Source of the DNA: Hippopus hippopus
Taxonomy: Eukaryota > Mollusca > Bivalvia > Cardiida > Cardiidae
Length of the DNA: 64,000 bases
Assembly (NCBI GenBank): GCA_946811185.2
Contig: OX328112.1
Coordinates: 34,173,323 to 34,237,322 of the forward strand
Reading direction: 5' to 3'
The notes beneath the pieces were generated by a model that did not search any database, had not been told where the DNA came from, and saw only the letters and a program-made list of their open reading frames with translations. A program made the position numbers and the translations under genes. This document shows, in pieces, positions 1 to 12,312 of the stretch (position 1 is the first letter of the stretch; every line of letters begins with the position of its first letter).

Positions 1-310
1 AACAATCTTATTTTCAACTTACTTCTAGCGTACTGAATTTCTAATAATGAATCTACTAAATCTGCAAATGTTCAGTACTATAATGATCTCATGATTTACA
101 CAATTTTACGTCATGAACGAGCAGTTTTACCGCGCTATGAAATATCAATGAAATGGACTTTAAAAAAAAAATGCAATTTTGGATTTACAAAAAAAAAAAA
201 GCAGTTAGTATTTCTTAAGTGCATAGTTGTTGTCTGTGATATCAGGGATCTTATATACATGTGTATATACGATCCCTGGTGATATTGAAAGTGCATAGTT
301 GTTTTCTGTG
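1..310 (+). repeat. Dispersed repeat R1, copy 1 (cut by window start)
   Basis: Aligns with 16805-17060 over TTATTTTCAACTTA…TAGCG, CGCGCTATGAA and GTTGTCTGTGATATTGAATT. This copy has an extra ~60 bp with a small palindrome, GGGATC … GATCCC (near 246-276); a relative of that palindrome is at 3286-3326. Confidence 0.75.
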
Positions 311-427
311 ATATTGAATTTTATCACATAAAACCTACCCCGGCAGTGTATTAAACCCATGACTTATTTTTGATAATACACTAGTCATTATCTTCCGCTA
401 GATGGCATTCTACAAGTACACATCTAT

Positions 428-886
428 CACTCGTCACAACTCGGCCGATTCGGTACCTATATTTAACCTGGTCTTTTCCATTTAAACGGCTAACCACGTG
501 ATCTTATACATGGCGACGCCACTGTCAGGCGTTTAGCAACGACATAAACAACCTCAATGAAGTAATTCACATCTATCTATCTGTCGGTGAAAACTTCAAT
601 CGCAATTGAAATACCACGTTAAAAAATGAATGTACGAACTGTCTGTTAACTGAAATATAGTAAGAAAGATTTCGATAGAAAATTGAGACTCGAAGTTCTC
701 TTTTTTACGAGGAGCCTTACAGTTTTCAGAACGGTAAACTGGCGTATTTCCGGCGATGAATTGTAGCGTGTAGGTGCATATCAAGCTACCAGATAAAGCC
801 GAGGGATTTGATGGCTCCTATCACCCGAAGTATGCCGAATGAGCCGAGGGACTTGATGGTTCCCATCATCCGAGGTATACCGAATG
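428..886. mobile_element. Element E1 copy a, Mutator-like, with duplicated right end
   Basis: Starts CACTCGTCACAACTCGGCC and ends at 841 with GTATGCCGAATG. A second truncated right end follows (842-886). The unit is flanked by ACACATCTAT (418-427) and ACACATCTGT (887-896), a 10-bp target duplication with one change. Related copies are at 901-1315 and 10223-10627. There is no coding capacity; ends share only CAYTCG. Confidence 0.72.
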
Positions 887-900
887 ACACATCTGTCTCA

Positions 901-1315
901 CACTCGTCACAACTCGGCCGATTCCGTACCTACATCTAACCTCGTCCGTATAACGGTCGCTTCCATTTGAACTGCGAATCACGTGATCTTATACATGGCG
1001 CGCCACTGTCAGTCGTTTAGCAACGACATAAACAACCTCGATGAAGTTATTCAGATCTGTTTATCTGTCGGTGAAAACTTTGATCGGAATTGATGAATAA
1101 TGAATGTACGAACCGTTTACCAACTCAACTGAAACATAGTTAGAAAGATTTCGATAGAAAATTGAAACTCAAGTTTTCTTTTTTTAAGAGGAGCCTTACA
1201 ATTTTCAGAACGGTAAACCGGCGTATTTCCGGATATGTATCGATCTGATGCATATTAATCCACCAGATACAGCCGAGGGATATGATGGCTCCCATCACCC
1301 GAAGTATGCCGAATG
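901..1315. mobile_element. Element E1 copy b, Mutator-like, 415 bp
   Basis: Same ends as copy a and clearly alignable with it throughout (for example AAGATTTCGATAGAAAATTG in both). It is flanked by ATCTGTCTCA (891-900) and ATCTATCTCA (1316-1325), again 10 bp with one change. The host repeat it entered appears uninterrupted at about 24601-24612. Confidence 0.75.
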
Positions 1316-1530
1316 ATCTATCTCAATTGGGCATTCTGGGTACAGAACCAGACTACTTTTCAAAACAACAACCGTTACTTTGAATTTCAAATCAATATAA
1401 ATGTTTACTCAATAAAACGCTATTCATCCCGCTATGATCAGCTAGCATGAAACATATGCACCGGCCATTTATTAGAACAGCCCCCATACAGATTTTTGGT
1501 AATAGTTTCAGACAACGTACACTAGTGTAT
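1316..1530 (+). repeat. Dispersed repeat R2, copy 1
   Basis: TTGGGCATTCTGGGTACAGA, TTTACTCAATAAAACGCTA and ATGATCAGCTAGCATG match 24600-24800 (+) and 19915-20090 (reverse). Some copies run on through CAGCCC…TTGGGTAATAG. Confidence 0.75.
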
Positions 1531-1904
1531 TATCGTTTTTTGGGGTCCCGGTTCTGGTCAATTTTCAGTCATGAGCGCGTGAAGCTTAAGAAACCAACCA
1601 CAGTAAATGCCCGAATCTGCACTACTACGCCGTTTTGCGGAAAAATGACGACATTGTTGCTAAGGCTTATGCACGTGGACAGTTTTTGATTTTCATGCTT
1701 AATTAAAAAGCGAGAAATGCAGCGAAAGCTTTTTAAAAACAACAGAATTGCTGAATTAGTTGCACTTACCCACTCTAGAGTCTGATTTATTCTACTTTCA
1801 GTGTAAATGTCATGGAGCTATCTACTTGTGTAGATCTACTATGATTTACACATTTGAAACCGAACTACAATTATAAACATGGACCCCTGAACGGTATATA
1901 GGGT

Positions 1905-2115
1905 GATGAGGCAGGATAAATTCTTTGTCTGTCATTCGTTTTATGTGATATATAGGATCTGTCATGAGTTGGCTGTTGAGATAAAATTGTATTAAACGAG
2001 TCTTGAAAAATGTTATTAAGCGAGCCTTTGGCGAGCTTAATAACATTTTTCTGAACGAGTTTAATAAAATTTTATCACAACAGTCAACGAATGTCAGATT
2101 CTTTTTATCACATAA
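1905..2115. repeat. Palindromic element H1
   Basis: Arms 1979-2026 and 2031-2080 (TATTAAACGAGTCTTGAAAA against TTTTTCTGAACGAGTTTAATA) around GAGCCTTTGGCGAGC. Outer arms continue with GTCATTCGTTTTATGTGAT. It resembles the palindrome beginning at about 2300 and the one at 62160-62345. Confidence 0.7.
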
Positions 2116-2299
2116 CGATATTTCATAAATTATAGCTCAAAAGATGCAAAACCAGCTATAGATGCACGAACGGTAATATCCATAATACCCATTCACTTAA
2201 CCATTAAATACGTACAAAATGACGTCAAAAATGACGTCACACAATAATGATATTAAACGTGTATAAGATAAGAAAATTCGTAATGGGTATATTACACTG

Positions 2300-2480
2300 A
2301 AAACAAGGGAGGTTATGTGATAAAAATAGAATCTCACATTCTTGTTTATGTACATGTATTATCATTTTTACAAATTCGTTGACTAAAATGTATTTGACGC
2401 TCGCCAAAGCTCGCGTCATACAATTTTAGTCAACTCGTTTGATAAAAATGATAATACATAAACACTCATGAAAGATCATC
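2300..2480. repeat. Palindromic element H2
   Basis: Arms ATGTATTATCATTTTTACAA…TTCGTTGACTAAAATGTAT and its reverse near 2416-2460, around CGCTCGCCAAAGCTCGCG. A close copy is at 62160-62345. Just left (2219-2240) are two TGACGTCA sites. Confidence 0.7.
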
Positions 2481-2485
2481 TATAT

Positions 2486-2570
2486 ACGGAATGAAGAGAT
2501 TTTTTTTTGTTTGTTTTCATGGAGGTATGAAAAAAAAAACAATAACACTTTTGTATGAAATCGCTCTATA
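2486..2570. repeat. Half copy of the long hairpin element at 17051-17206
   Basis: GGAATGAAGAGATTTTTTTT, TTTTCATGGAGGTATGAAAA and TTTTGTATGAAATCG match one arm of the 17-kb hairpin. The second arm is missing. Confidence 0.65.
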
Positions 2571-3002
2571 TTTAGAAACTGTATTCAAAGATGCGCAGTA
2601 AAATAAGAGTTTTTTGTGAAAACTATTTTTCCTATTTGAAATAAATAAATTTTCAAGATATTTGGAGCGAAAAACAAGTTACATTTTTCCACAGATGTAT
2701 TGTTTATAGCCATTTTCTCCATTGTTACTTTATTAGCGGCGTATTAATGTTCTCCTGTATCGGAGATGGGTGATGCGTCATAGCAGACTGGTCGAATTTT
2801 CGAAGAATATGACATGCGCAGACAACGCTGCAGATGCTTTCAGTATAACGTGTCTATAATTTTGTTACATGGAAGTCTTCATTCGGAGCTTGTCATGATT
2901 TTTCAAATCTGCTCAGGCCACTAAAAACCTTAGTTTATAAGGCAGATATTGCTTGTTGCGAGCAGTTTCTTCTTTTTATTTCGACATTGTAAAGAACATA
3001 TT

Positions 3003-3155
3003 TTTGAGCCATGCTTTGGCAAAGGGGGATTCAATAATCATTCATCTCCGTGATCCATTTTACCAAGCAAGTAATCACATAATTATAGATCTATAAAATT
3101 TATTTTGTTCTAAAACTGACTGAATCATAAGGTTGACTGGTCTTTTGACATGCCT
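3003..3155. repeat. Family B MITE, half copy
   Basis: TGAGCCATGCTTTGGCAAAG, TCATCTCCGTGATCC and GACTGGTCTTTTGACATGC match one side of family B. The GC-rich palindromic core and other end are missing. Confidence 0.65.
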
Positions 3156-3159
3156 CATT

Positions 3160-4190
3160 TTTTTAACAGATATACCAAGGTGCTCTTTTACTGGGTGTAT
3201 ATCGCCTTAGAATAGGGGTCCAAATTAGACGTGTTTGATTTTTTTTTTCAAATCCTATCTAAAAACGTTTCTCAGTAATTAGCGCAGGGATCGTACATAT
3301 CCTATCCCTGTGTATATAAGATCCCTGATTAGCGCTACTTTATCGACTTCAGAACAATTTACCGAAAGAAAAGGTACACATTAATCACATATACAGATAA
3401 TCTAATCATTCTTTCTTTCTTTCTTCCTTCCTTCTTTTCCCTAAATATACCCGTAACAATAATTGCCATAATAGATATCAGTGATATGTCAATTGACTGT
3501 GAAAAAAGTCTATGGAAATTGTCTTCGAATTTCAGTTGCGGTCTCAAAAAACTGTGCCTGGGAAGTACTAGTATCTTGTTCCCGTGTGTATAGAGTAGAT
3601 GTTAACCTAGAAGAGAAAGGGTCATAGAAGGATATAGATGTATGCATGTTTTCGACTGTGTCAACCTTGTGTGTTCTTAGTCAAGAAAACTAGATCCCAT
3701 CTAAATACAAATTTGTAATTGTCGTAGTAAGCTCCCTTCGTTACGACTTTTATCGCCGTTATATCGCCCTTTTTGGATTTTGCTGGAACTTAGAGTTTCG
3801 AGTGGCTGGGTTCAGATTAGCCTTCCGCTATATTTTGATAAAAGATTAATTCCAAGTAGCTACTGCGCAAAATTTCATCTGGTATTAATAGGTAACGAAG
3901 CATAGGTGCGCATATTTGAGTCACAAGAGAAGGGATAGTAATAATGAATGGTCCGGGTGAAATATCAAGATCGCTGCGATACTGCCAAGAGAACATTAAG
4001 TTCGAAAAAGATGCTGTGTGCAATTTTCTTCAATTATAGCGGACCGGTTGTTCGAGTGCTTTTTCCTAGTTATACATTTACCGGGCGGTTTTACAAGAAC
4101 AGTGTCTTGAAGAAAGTAAACAGATTTTACAAAAAGAAACGTCCAAGCAAAGGATGGTCTTGGGTTCATCTATGTAAAATGGTATGTACA
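3160..4190. other. No gene recognised
   Basis: Contains a small palindrome-like GGGATCGTACAT…AGATCCC (3286-3326) and a TTTC/TTCC tract (3409-3440). An open frame at 3948-4262 ends inside a family B MITE and shows no domain. Nothing else is supported. Confidence 0.5.
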
Positions 4191-4194
4191 CATG

Positions 4195-4440
4195 TATATG
4201 AGCCATGCTCTAGGAAAAGGGGGTTTAATGCATCTGCAAAAACTATCGACTGCGCAGGCTGACCTGGACCGAAACTTTTCGCTATTGGTCAATTTTCTGA
4301 ATGTCCAAGGTCCAGTCTACCTTATGATTGAGTTGGTTGTTTAAAAAAATTGGATATACTGGATCCATTAATATGTGATGGCCTGCTTGGTACCATAGAT
4401 CATGGAGATGCATTAAGTCCCCTTTTGCCAGAGCATGGCA
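4195..4440. repeat. Family B MITE with deleted half core
   Basis: GAGCCATGCTCTAGGAAAAG at the left, GCCAGAGCATGGC at the right, with GCGCAGGCTGACCTGG and CGCTATTGGTCAATTTTCTG inside. Half of the central palindrome is missing. Confidence 0.75.
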
Positions 4441-4703
4441 CAATTATGAACTATGCCCTGACGAAAGGGGTTTGATACGAGAAAAAAAAGAGAAAAAAAT
4501 ATCGACTGCACAGTCTGTCCTTGGTCGAAACTTCTTGCAGATGCAGTAAGCCCTTTTCACAGAGGATGGCTCACATGGGCCTGTGGCCATCGAGCATTAA
4601 AATTTCAAACTTGAAAAGACTTGAAACCATTTACACCCCCTCAGCTCTTTGCTGTGTAGCAGAATGTATAGAATGTCTGTGTTACAAACTTGACAACGCA
4701 AAA

Positions 4704-7700
4704 GCTGAGGCTGGACTACCTACGGATAGAGCTGAGGCTGAACTACCTACGGATAGAGCTGAGGCTGGACTACCTATGGATACAACTGAGGCTGGACTAC
4801 CTACGGATACAGCTGAGGCTGGACTAACTGCATATACAGCTTTGGCTGGACTACCTACGGATACAACTGAGGCTGGACTACCTACGGATACAGCTGAGGC
4901 TGGACTACCTACGGATACAGCTAACTAACTGCATAAACAGTTTTGGCTGGACTAACTGCATATACAGCTGAGGCTGGACTAAGTGCATGTACAGTTTTGG
5001 CTGGACTACCTACGGATACAACTGAGTCTGGACTACCTACGGATAGAGCTGAGGCTGGACTACCTACGGATACAGCTGAGGCTGGACTACCTACGGATAT
5101 AGCTTTGGCTCGACGAACTGTATATACAGCTGAGGCTGGACTACCTACGGATACAGCTGATGCCGAACTAACTGCATATACAGCTGATGTTGGACTACCT
5201 TCGGATACAGCTTTGGATGGACTTACTGCATGTACAACTGAGGATGGACTACCTAAAGATACAGCTGAAGCAGGAATAACTGCATATACAGCTGAGGCTT
5301 GACTACCTACGGATACAGCTGAAGCCGGACTACCTACGGATACAGCTGATGCTGGACTAACTGCATATACAGCTGAGGCTGGACTACCTACGGATACAGC
5401 TGAAGTTGGACTAACTGCATATTCAGCTGCGGCTGGACTACCTACAGATACAGCTGAGGATGGACTACATAAGGTTACAGCCTTTGCTGGATTCCCTACA
5501 GATACAGCTTTGGCTAGACTAATTGCATATACAGCTGAGGCTGGAATAACTGCATATACAGCTGAGGTTGGACTAACTGCATATGCAGCTGAGGCTGGAC
5601 TACCTACGAATACAGCTGAGGCTGGACTAACTGCATATACAGCTGAGGCTGGACTACCTACGGATACAGCTGAGGCTGGACTAACTGCATATACAGCTAA
5701 AGCTGGAGTAACTGCATATACAGCTAAGGCTGGACTACCTACGGATACAGCTTAGGCTGGACTAACTGCATATACAACTTAGGCTGGACTAACTGCATAT
5801 ACAACTTAGGCTGGACTACCTAAGGATACAGCTTTGGCTGAACTAACTGCATATACAGCTGAGGTTGGACTACTACCGGTACAGCTTTGGCTGGACTACC
5901 TTAGGATACAGCTTTGACTGGACTACCTAAGGATAAAGCCGAAGCTGTCGTACCTACGGATACAGCCGAGGCTAGACTACCTACGGATACAGCTTTGGCT
6001 GGACTCCCTTAAGATACAGCTTTTGCTCGACTAACTGCGTATACAGCTGAGGTTGGGCTACCTACAGATACAGCTTTGGCTGCAATGGTTATGGATACAG
6101 CTTTGGCTGGACTAATTACGGATACAGCTTTGGCTGGACTACCTACTGATAAGCTTTGGCTGGACTACCTTAGGATACAGCTTTGGCTGGACTAACTGCA
6201 TATAGAGCTTTGGCTGGACTACCTACGGATAAAGCTGAGGCTGCACTAACTGCATATACAGCCTTGGATTGACTACCTACGGATCCAGCTTTGGCTGGAC
6301 TAACTGCATAAACAGCTGAGGCTGGACTACCTACAGATACAGCTTTGGCTGGACTAACTGCATATACAGCTGAGGCTAGACTACCTACGAATGCAGCTGA
6401 GGCTGGACTACCTACGGATACAGCTGAGGCTGGGCTACCTACATATACAGCTGAGACTGGACTAACTGCATGTACAGCTGAGGCTGGACTACCTACGGAT
6501 ACAGCTTTGGCTGGACTAACTTCAGATACAGCTGAGGCTGGACCAACTGCATATACAGCTGAGGTTAAACTAACTGCATATACAGCTGACGCTTGACTAC
6601 CTACGGATACAGCTTTGGCTGAACTTACTGCATATACAGCTGAGGCTGGACTACCTACGGATACAGGTGAGGCTGGACTAAATGCAGAAACAGCTGAAGC
6701 TGGACTACCTACAGATACAGCTTTGGCTGGACTACCTATGCATACAGCTTTAGCTGCATATACAGCAGAGGCTAGACCACATACGGATGCAGCTGAGGCT
6801 GGACTACCTACAGATACAGCTGAGGCTGGACTACCTATGCATACAGCTTTAGCTTGACTAACAACATATACAGCTGAGGCTGGACCAACTGCATATACAG
6901 CTGAGTTTGGACTAATTGCATATACAGGATAGGATGGACTACCTACGGATACAGCTCTGGCTGGACTTACTGCACATACAGCTGAGGCTGGACTACCTAC
7001 GGATACAGCTTTGGCTTGACTAACTGCATATACAGCTGAGGCTGGACTAGGTATAGATGCAGCTGAGACTGGACTACCTACGGATACAGCTGAGGCTGGA
7101 CTACCTACGGATACAGCTGAGGCTGGACTACTTACAGATACTGCTGAGACTGAAATAACTGCATATACAGCTGAGGCAGGATTACCTAGGGATACAGCTT
7201 TGGCTGGACTAGCTAAAGATATAGCTTTGGCTGGACTAACTGCATATACAGCTGAGGCTGGACTACCTACGGATACAGCTTAGGCTGGACTAACCTCATA
7301 TACAGCTGAGGCTGGACAGCCTAAGGATACAGCTTTGGCTGGACTAACCGCATATACAGTTGAGGCTGGACTACCTGAAGATACAGCTGAGGCTGGACTA
7401 CTTACGTATACAGCTATGGCTGGACTACCTACGGATACAGCTGAGACTGGACTACTTACGGACACAGTTGAGGCTGGACTATTTAAGGATACAGCTGAGG
7501 CTGGACTAACTGCATATACGGTGTTGGATGGACTAACTGCATATATACAGCTGAAGCTGGACTACCTACGGAAACAGCTTTGGCTGTACTACCTACGGAT
7601 ACAGCTAGGCTGGACTACCTACGGATACAGCTTAGGCTAGACTACCTACGGATACAGCTGAGTCTGGACTAAGTGCATATCCAACTGAGGCTGGACTACT

Positions 7701-10098
7701 TACGGAGACAGCTTTGGCTGGACTAAGTGCATATACAGCCCAGCCTGGACTAACTATATATACAGCTAAGGTTGGACTAACTGTATATACAGCTTTGGCT
7801 GGACTAACTGCATATACAGCTGAGGCTGGACTAACTGCATATACAGCTAAGGCTGGACTAACTGCATATACAGCTGAGGTTGGACTACATGGTGTTGCAG
7901 CTGAGGCTTGACTACATACGGATACAGCTTTGGCTTGACTACCTACGGATACAGCTGAGGCTGGACTAAGTGCATATCCAGCTGAGGCTGGACTACTTAC
8001 GGATACAGCTGAGGCTGGACTACGTGCATATCCAGCTGAGGCGGGACTACTTACGGATACAGCTTTGGCTGGACTAACTACATATACAGCTGAGCCTGTA
8101 CTAGCTGTATATACAGCTAAGGTTGGACTAACTGCATATACAGCTTTGGCTGAACTAACTGCATATACAGTTGAGGCTGGACTAACTGCATATACAGCTG
8201 AGGCTAAACTACCTACGGATACAGCTTTGGCTGGACTACCTACGGAAACAGCTGAGGCTGGACTAACTGCATATACAGCTAAGGCTGGACTACCTACGGA
8301 TACAGCTGAGGCAGGACTACCTACGGATACAGCTTTGGCTGGAAAAACTGCATGTCTAGCTGAGGCTGGACTACTTTCGGATACAGCTTTGGCTGGACTA
8401 ACTACATATACAGCTGAGCCTGGACTAACTGCATATACAGTATTATACAGCTGAGGCTGGAATAACTGCATATACAGGTTTTGCCGGACAAACTGCATAT
8501 ACAGCTGAGGCTGGACTAACTGCGGATACAGCTGAGGTTGGACAACCTACGGATGCAGCTGAGGCTGGACTACTTACGGATACAGCTGAGGCTGGACTAC
8601 CTACGGATACAGCTTTAGGTGGACTACCTACGGATACAGTTGAGGCCGGACTAACTGCATATACAGCTTTGGCTGGACTAACTGCATATACAGCTGAGGC
8701 TTGACTACCTACGGATAAAGCTTTGATTCGACTTCCTACGGATACAGCTGAGGCTGGACTAACTGCATATACAGCTGTGGCTGGACTACCTACAGATACA
8801 GCTTAGGCTGGACTTACCTCATTTACAGCTGAGGCTTGACTACGTAGGGATACAGCTTTATCTGGAATAACTCCATATACAGCTGAGGCTGGACTACCTG
8901 AATATACAGCTGAGCCTGGACTACTTAAGCACACAGCTTTGGCTGGACTACCTATGGATAGAGCTGAGGCTTGACTACCTCCGGATACAGCTGAGGATGG
9001 ACTACCTGAAGATACAGCTGAGGCTGGACTACTTGTGCATACAGCTGAGGCTGGACTACGTACGGATACAGCTGGAGCTGGACTACCTCCGGATACAGCT
9101 GAGGCTTTACTACCTACAGATACAGCAGAGGCTGGACAACTTACGCATACAGCTGAGGCTGGACTAACTTCATATACAGCTGAGGCTTGACTACCTACGC
9201 ATACAGCTGAGCCTCGACTACCTAGGGATACAGCTTTGGCAGGGCTAACTGCATATACAGCTGAGGCTGGACTAACTTCATATACAGCTGAGGCTTGACT
9301 ACCTACGGATACAGCTGAGGCTGGACTACCTACGGATACAACTTAAGCTAGACTACCTACGGATACATCTGAGGCTGGAATAACTGCATATCTACCTGAG
9401 GCTGGACTACTTACGGATACAGCTTTGGCTGGACTACCTATGCATACAGCTGAGGCTGGACTAACTGCATATACAGCTGAGGTTGGACTACTTCGGATGC
9501 AGCTGAGGCTGGAATATCTACGGATACAGCTGAGGCTGGACTACCTACGGATACAGCTTTGGCTTGATTACCTACGGATACAGCTGAGGCTGGACTAACT
9601 GCATATAGAGCTGAAGCTGGTCTAACTGCATATACAGCTGAGGCTAGACTACCTACGGATACAGCTTTGACTGGACTACCTACGGATACAGCTGAGGCTG
9701 GACTAACTGCATATGCAACTGAGGCTGGACTACCTACGGATACAGCTGAGGCGGGACTACCTTCCGATTCAGCTTTGGCTGGACTAACTTATATCTAGGT
9801 GAGGCTGGACTACTTACGGATACAGCTTTGGCTGGACTTACTGCATGTACAGCTTAGGCTGGACTAAATGCATGTACAGTTGAAGCTGGACTTACTGCAT
9901 ATACAGCTTTCGCTGGACTAACTGCATATACAGCTGCGGCTGGACTAACTGCATATACAACTGAGGCAGGTCTACCTACGGATACATCTGAGGCTGGACT
10001 AACTGCATATACAACTGAGGCTGGACTACCTACGGATACAGCTGAGGCTGGACTACCTATGGATACAGCTGAGGCTGGACTACCTACGGATGCAGCTT
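4704..10098. repeat. 5.4-kb minisatellite, 27-bp unit, about 200 copies
   Basis: The consensus unit is GAGGCTGGACTACCTACGG followed by ATACAGCT. Each unit varies mainly at two places: GAG or TTG at the start, and CCTACGGAT or ACTGCATAT in the middle, giving four mixed types along the array. 27 bp is nine codons, so long frames appear on both strands (AEAGLPTDT / AEAGLTAYT on +), but each is broken by scattered TAG/TGA and length changes, so it is not called a gene. Units with GAG carry the E-box CAGCTG. The flanks (4560-4700 and 10107 on) match 24480-24560 and 24940 on, where the array is absent. Confidence 0.95.
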
Positions 10099-10106
10099 TT
10101 CCCACA

Positions 10107-11024
10107 ACGGTCAACAACGTAAGATGTGACCACAGTTTTAAGCAGACGACAAAATTTTAGATTTGTCCAAATTGAAAGCATTTGCAGACGACCAAAAAAG
10201 GGGGAGCAAATAATGGGATTCACATTCGGCATACCTCGGGTGATCCGGTGATCAAGTCCCTCGGCTTTTTTACGTAGCTTGATAAGCACCTGGTACATTT
10301 CTTTGCCGGAAGAATACCGCTTCTCTATTCTTAAAATTGTAACAATCCACTTATACAGCAGATACTTGTCGCAATTTTCCATGAGAATCTTTCTAAATAC
10401 ATTTCCGATGAAAAGTTTGGATATTTATTTTCTAACTCGATCTATCAATTATGTTGGCATTTTTCAATGATAGGTTGATTATCACTGTGGCTGTTCTTGC
10501 TGTTGCTAATAGATTACATGGGTGCCTCCATGTTTAAGGTCACGTGAGTGGCAGTATTTAAAATGGAAACCCCTTTGATACAGACGAGGTTAGGTGAAGG
10601 TACGGAATTGGCTGAGTTTGACGAGTGTGGGATTCAGTGTCTTTGAAAGGGATTGAACCCGCTACCTTTTAACATATATGAAATTGTAGTCACCAAAGCA
10701 GATTTCTAGAAATACATATGATCTTTCTTGTATTCGCGGGGTTACCAATTATGCCGCCATGGGACGATAGATTACAAGTAAGTATTTCTCAGAATAGAAT
10801 ATCTTTATTTACATTGTTCAATAATTTATCGATCACTTATATTTTTTTTATTAAATACAAGTAAATTTTCCAGCTCAAATACATGCGTCGCATGCGAATA
10901 AAATAACAAAAAATGACAGTATGGCATGATGACGTAACTCGCGCAGTGAACAAGCATGCATTTATTTGCGATTTGATTAGACAAAATGTTACGCTTTAAT
11001 ATTCATCCGCCATTCTTAAAAACA
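10107..11024 (+). repeat. Duplicated block 1, first part (matches 24940-25230 and 25715-25922)
   Basis: AGACGACAAAATTTTAGATT…GTCCAAATTGAAAGCA, then after an insertion GTGTCTTTGAAAGGGATTG…AACCCGCTACC, the TATTCGCGGGG part, and CATGATGACGTAACTCGCGCA all follow in the same order as at 24.9-25.9 kb. The GGATTGAACCC segment looks like a tRNA B box on the minus strand. Confidence 0.8.
10223..10627. mobile_element. Element E1 copy c, 405 bp, with exact 9-bp target duplication
   Basis: Reverse orientation to copies a and b: starts CATTCGGCATACCTCGGGTG and ends GAGTTTGACGAGTG. It is flanked by TGGGATTCA at 10214-10222 and 10628-10636. The duplicated block at 25033-25045 shows the single empty site TGGGATTTG. 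A 9-bp duplication suggests a Mutator-like origin. A short deletion derivative lies at 34096-34164. Confidence 0.85.
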
Positions 11025-11032
11025 GAGTTACT

Positions 11033-12312
11033 CAAGGTTGGGCAGTTGAAACCGGGGAGCGGTTTTAACCGGTTAAAACTGCACCGGTCAATACTCCAGA
11101 AGTGGTCAATACTGGTCAGTAGTGGTCGATTGAATATTTGTAGTGGTCATTTGGAAATTTGGATGGTAAGATGAGTTTTAAGAGGACATTTATTCTATTT
11201 AGTGGATGATTTATTGTGGACTTCTCGTTTGGTTCTCAATTTGGTTGAATGCATCAATATGTAGGAGTTGACTTGAGCGAAAAAACTGTTTTATCCCTGC
11301 CAAGGGCACTAATCAACTGGCTTTTACCAGTTTTCCATAACTGTGTAGAAGTTCCAAATAAGGTCTTTAGGTTTCATTTTTGACACCGTAAGTGATTGCT
11401 TGATGATAAGATATTATCTTGATCGCATATAAGTCAATATTTCACTCTTTAGGAATAAAGCCTGGTGTCAAGTATAATACCCCAAATAGGGACACACGAT
11501 TGGTCACTTTGATAATTAGATTTAAGCCACACCCACTGGGGGTAGAAAGGGGCAACTTTTACACCCTTTAATGTGTTTTGGCAGCAATTTAAAGGTGTAG
11601 GTAGACACTTAGATATACTTCAAAGACATGAATGTATACTTAACCATTGTTTGTTTAATCAGTTACAGCCTTCTTCATGTGTACTTCAATATTCCTAAAG
11701 ATTAATGACAGGTGTATTTCACATGTATGATTATGGGTGACACGTTTTTTCTGCAATTTTACGTGAAAATTATATATTAGCTTCTTTTTGATGCTACCTT
11801 TGAACTTTTATGATCAAAGACATACATGTATGTTAAATAATCTATATTTTTAAAACCTAAGTGTGTTTGTGTGTGTGTGCGGAGGGATAGAGAGAGAGAG
11901 AGAGAGGTGAAGAACTATAAACAATTATTTAACCTATAAGGAATGATGATAGATAAAAATTGTTTGGTTGAAAACAACCGAAATGTATGTAAGTTCCAAT
12001 GAGAAAGTCAACCTAATCAACCTCTTTAGTTGACCAGCAATAATGTCTTTTGAATTATGATCAAATAGTAGAGGACCTTATTGATAAAAACTATGATACT
12101 GACGATAATATGTAATATACCTTCATGTATAGGATGTAGGAGGAGAGCTTTTAAGACTAATTTAGAAACTGGACGGGTATGTAAGCCAGTAATTTTATCG
12201 ACCCAACCAACCACTTCAATCGACCACCAACTGACCACTTTTGACCAGTATTGACCAGTTATAACCGCCGGCCCGGTCACTATTCATATTGACCGGCTTT
12301 TTGGCAACCTTG
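11033..12312. mobile_element. hAT-type nonautonomous transposon, 1280 bp
   Basis: 8-bp target duplication GAGTTACT (11025-11032 and 12313-12320) and perfect 8-bp terminal repeats CAAGGTTG. Subterminal TGGTCAATACTGGTCAG-type motifs occur near both ends in opposite orientation (11095-11145 and 12224-12262), as in hAT elements. It contains GT and GA tracts (11862-11906) and no transposase frame. The duplicated block 2 lacks the insertion. Confidence 0.9.

Noticed and set aside
3948..4262. 104-codon plus-strand frame rich in Lys and Arg
   Set aside because: It runs into a family B MITE and has no domain similarity.
4521..8454. Long repetitive plus-strand frames (AEAGLPTDT/LTAYT) as a repeat protein gene
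   Set aside because: The frames are broken by many stops and length changes, start inside family B sequence, and the array is simply a 27-bp (nine-codon) minisatellite.
7632..8498. 288-codon minus-strand frame in the same array (SAVSVGSPA repeats)
   Set aside because: It is the reverse reading of the minisatellite; TAG and TGA recur on either side and no start context or domain is present.
4704..10098. CRISPR-like array
   Set aside because: Units are head-to-tail without unique spacers, and the DNA is animal.
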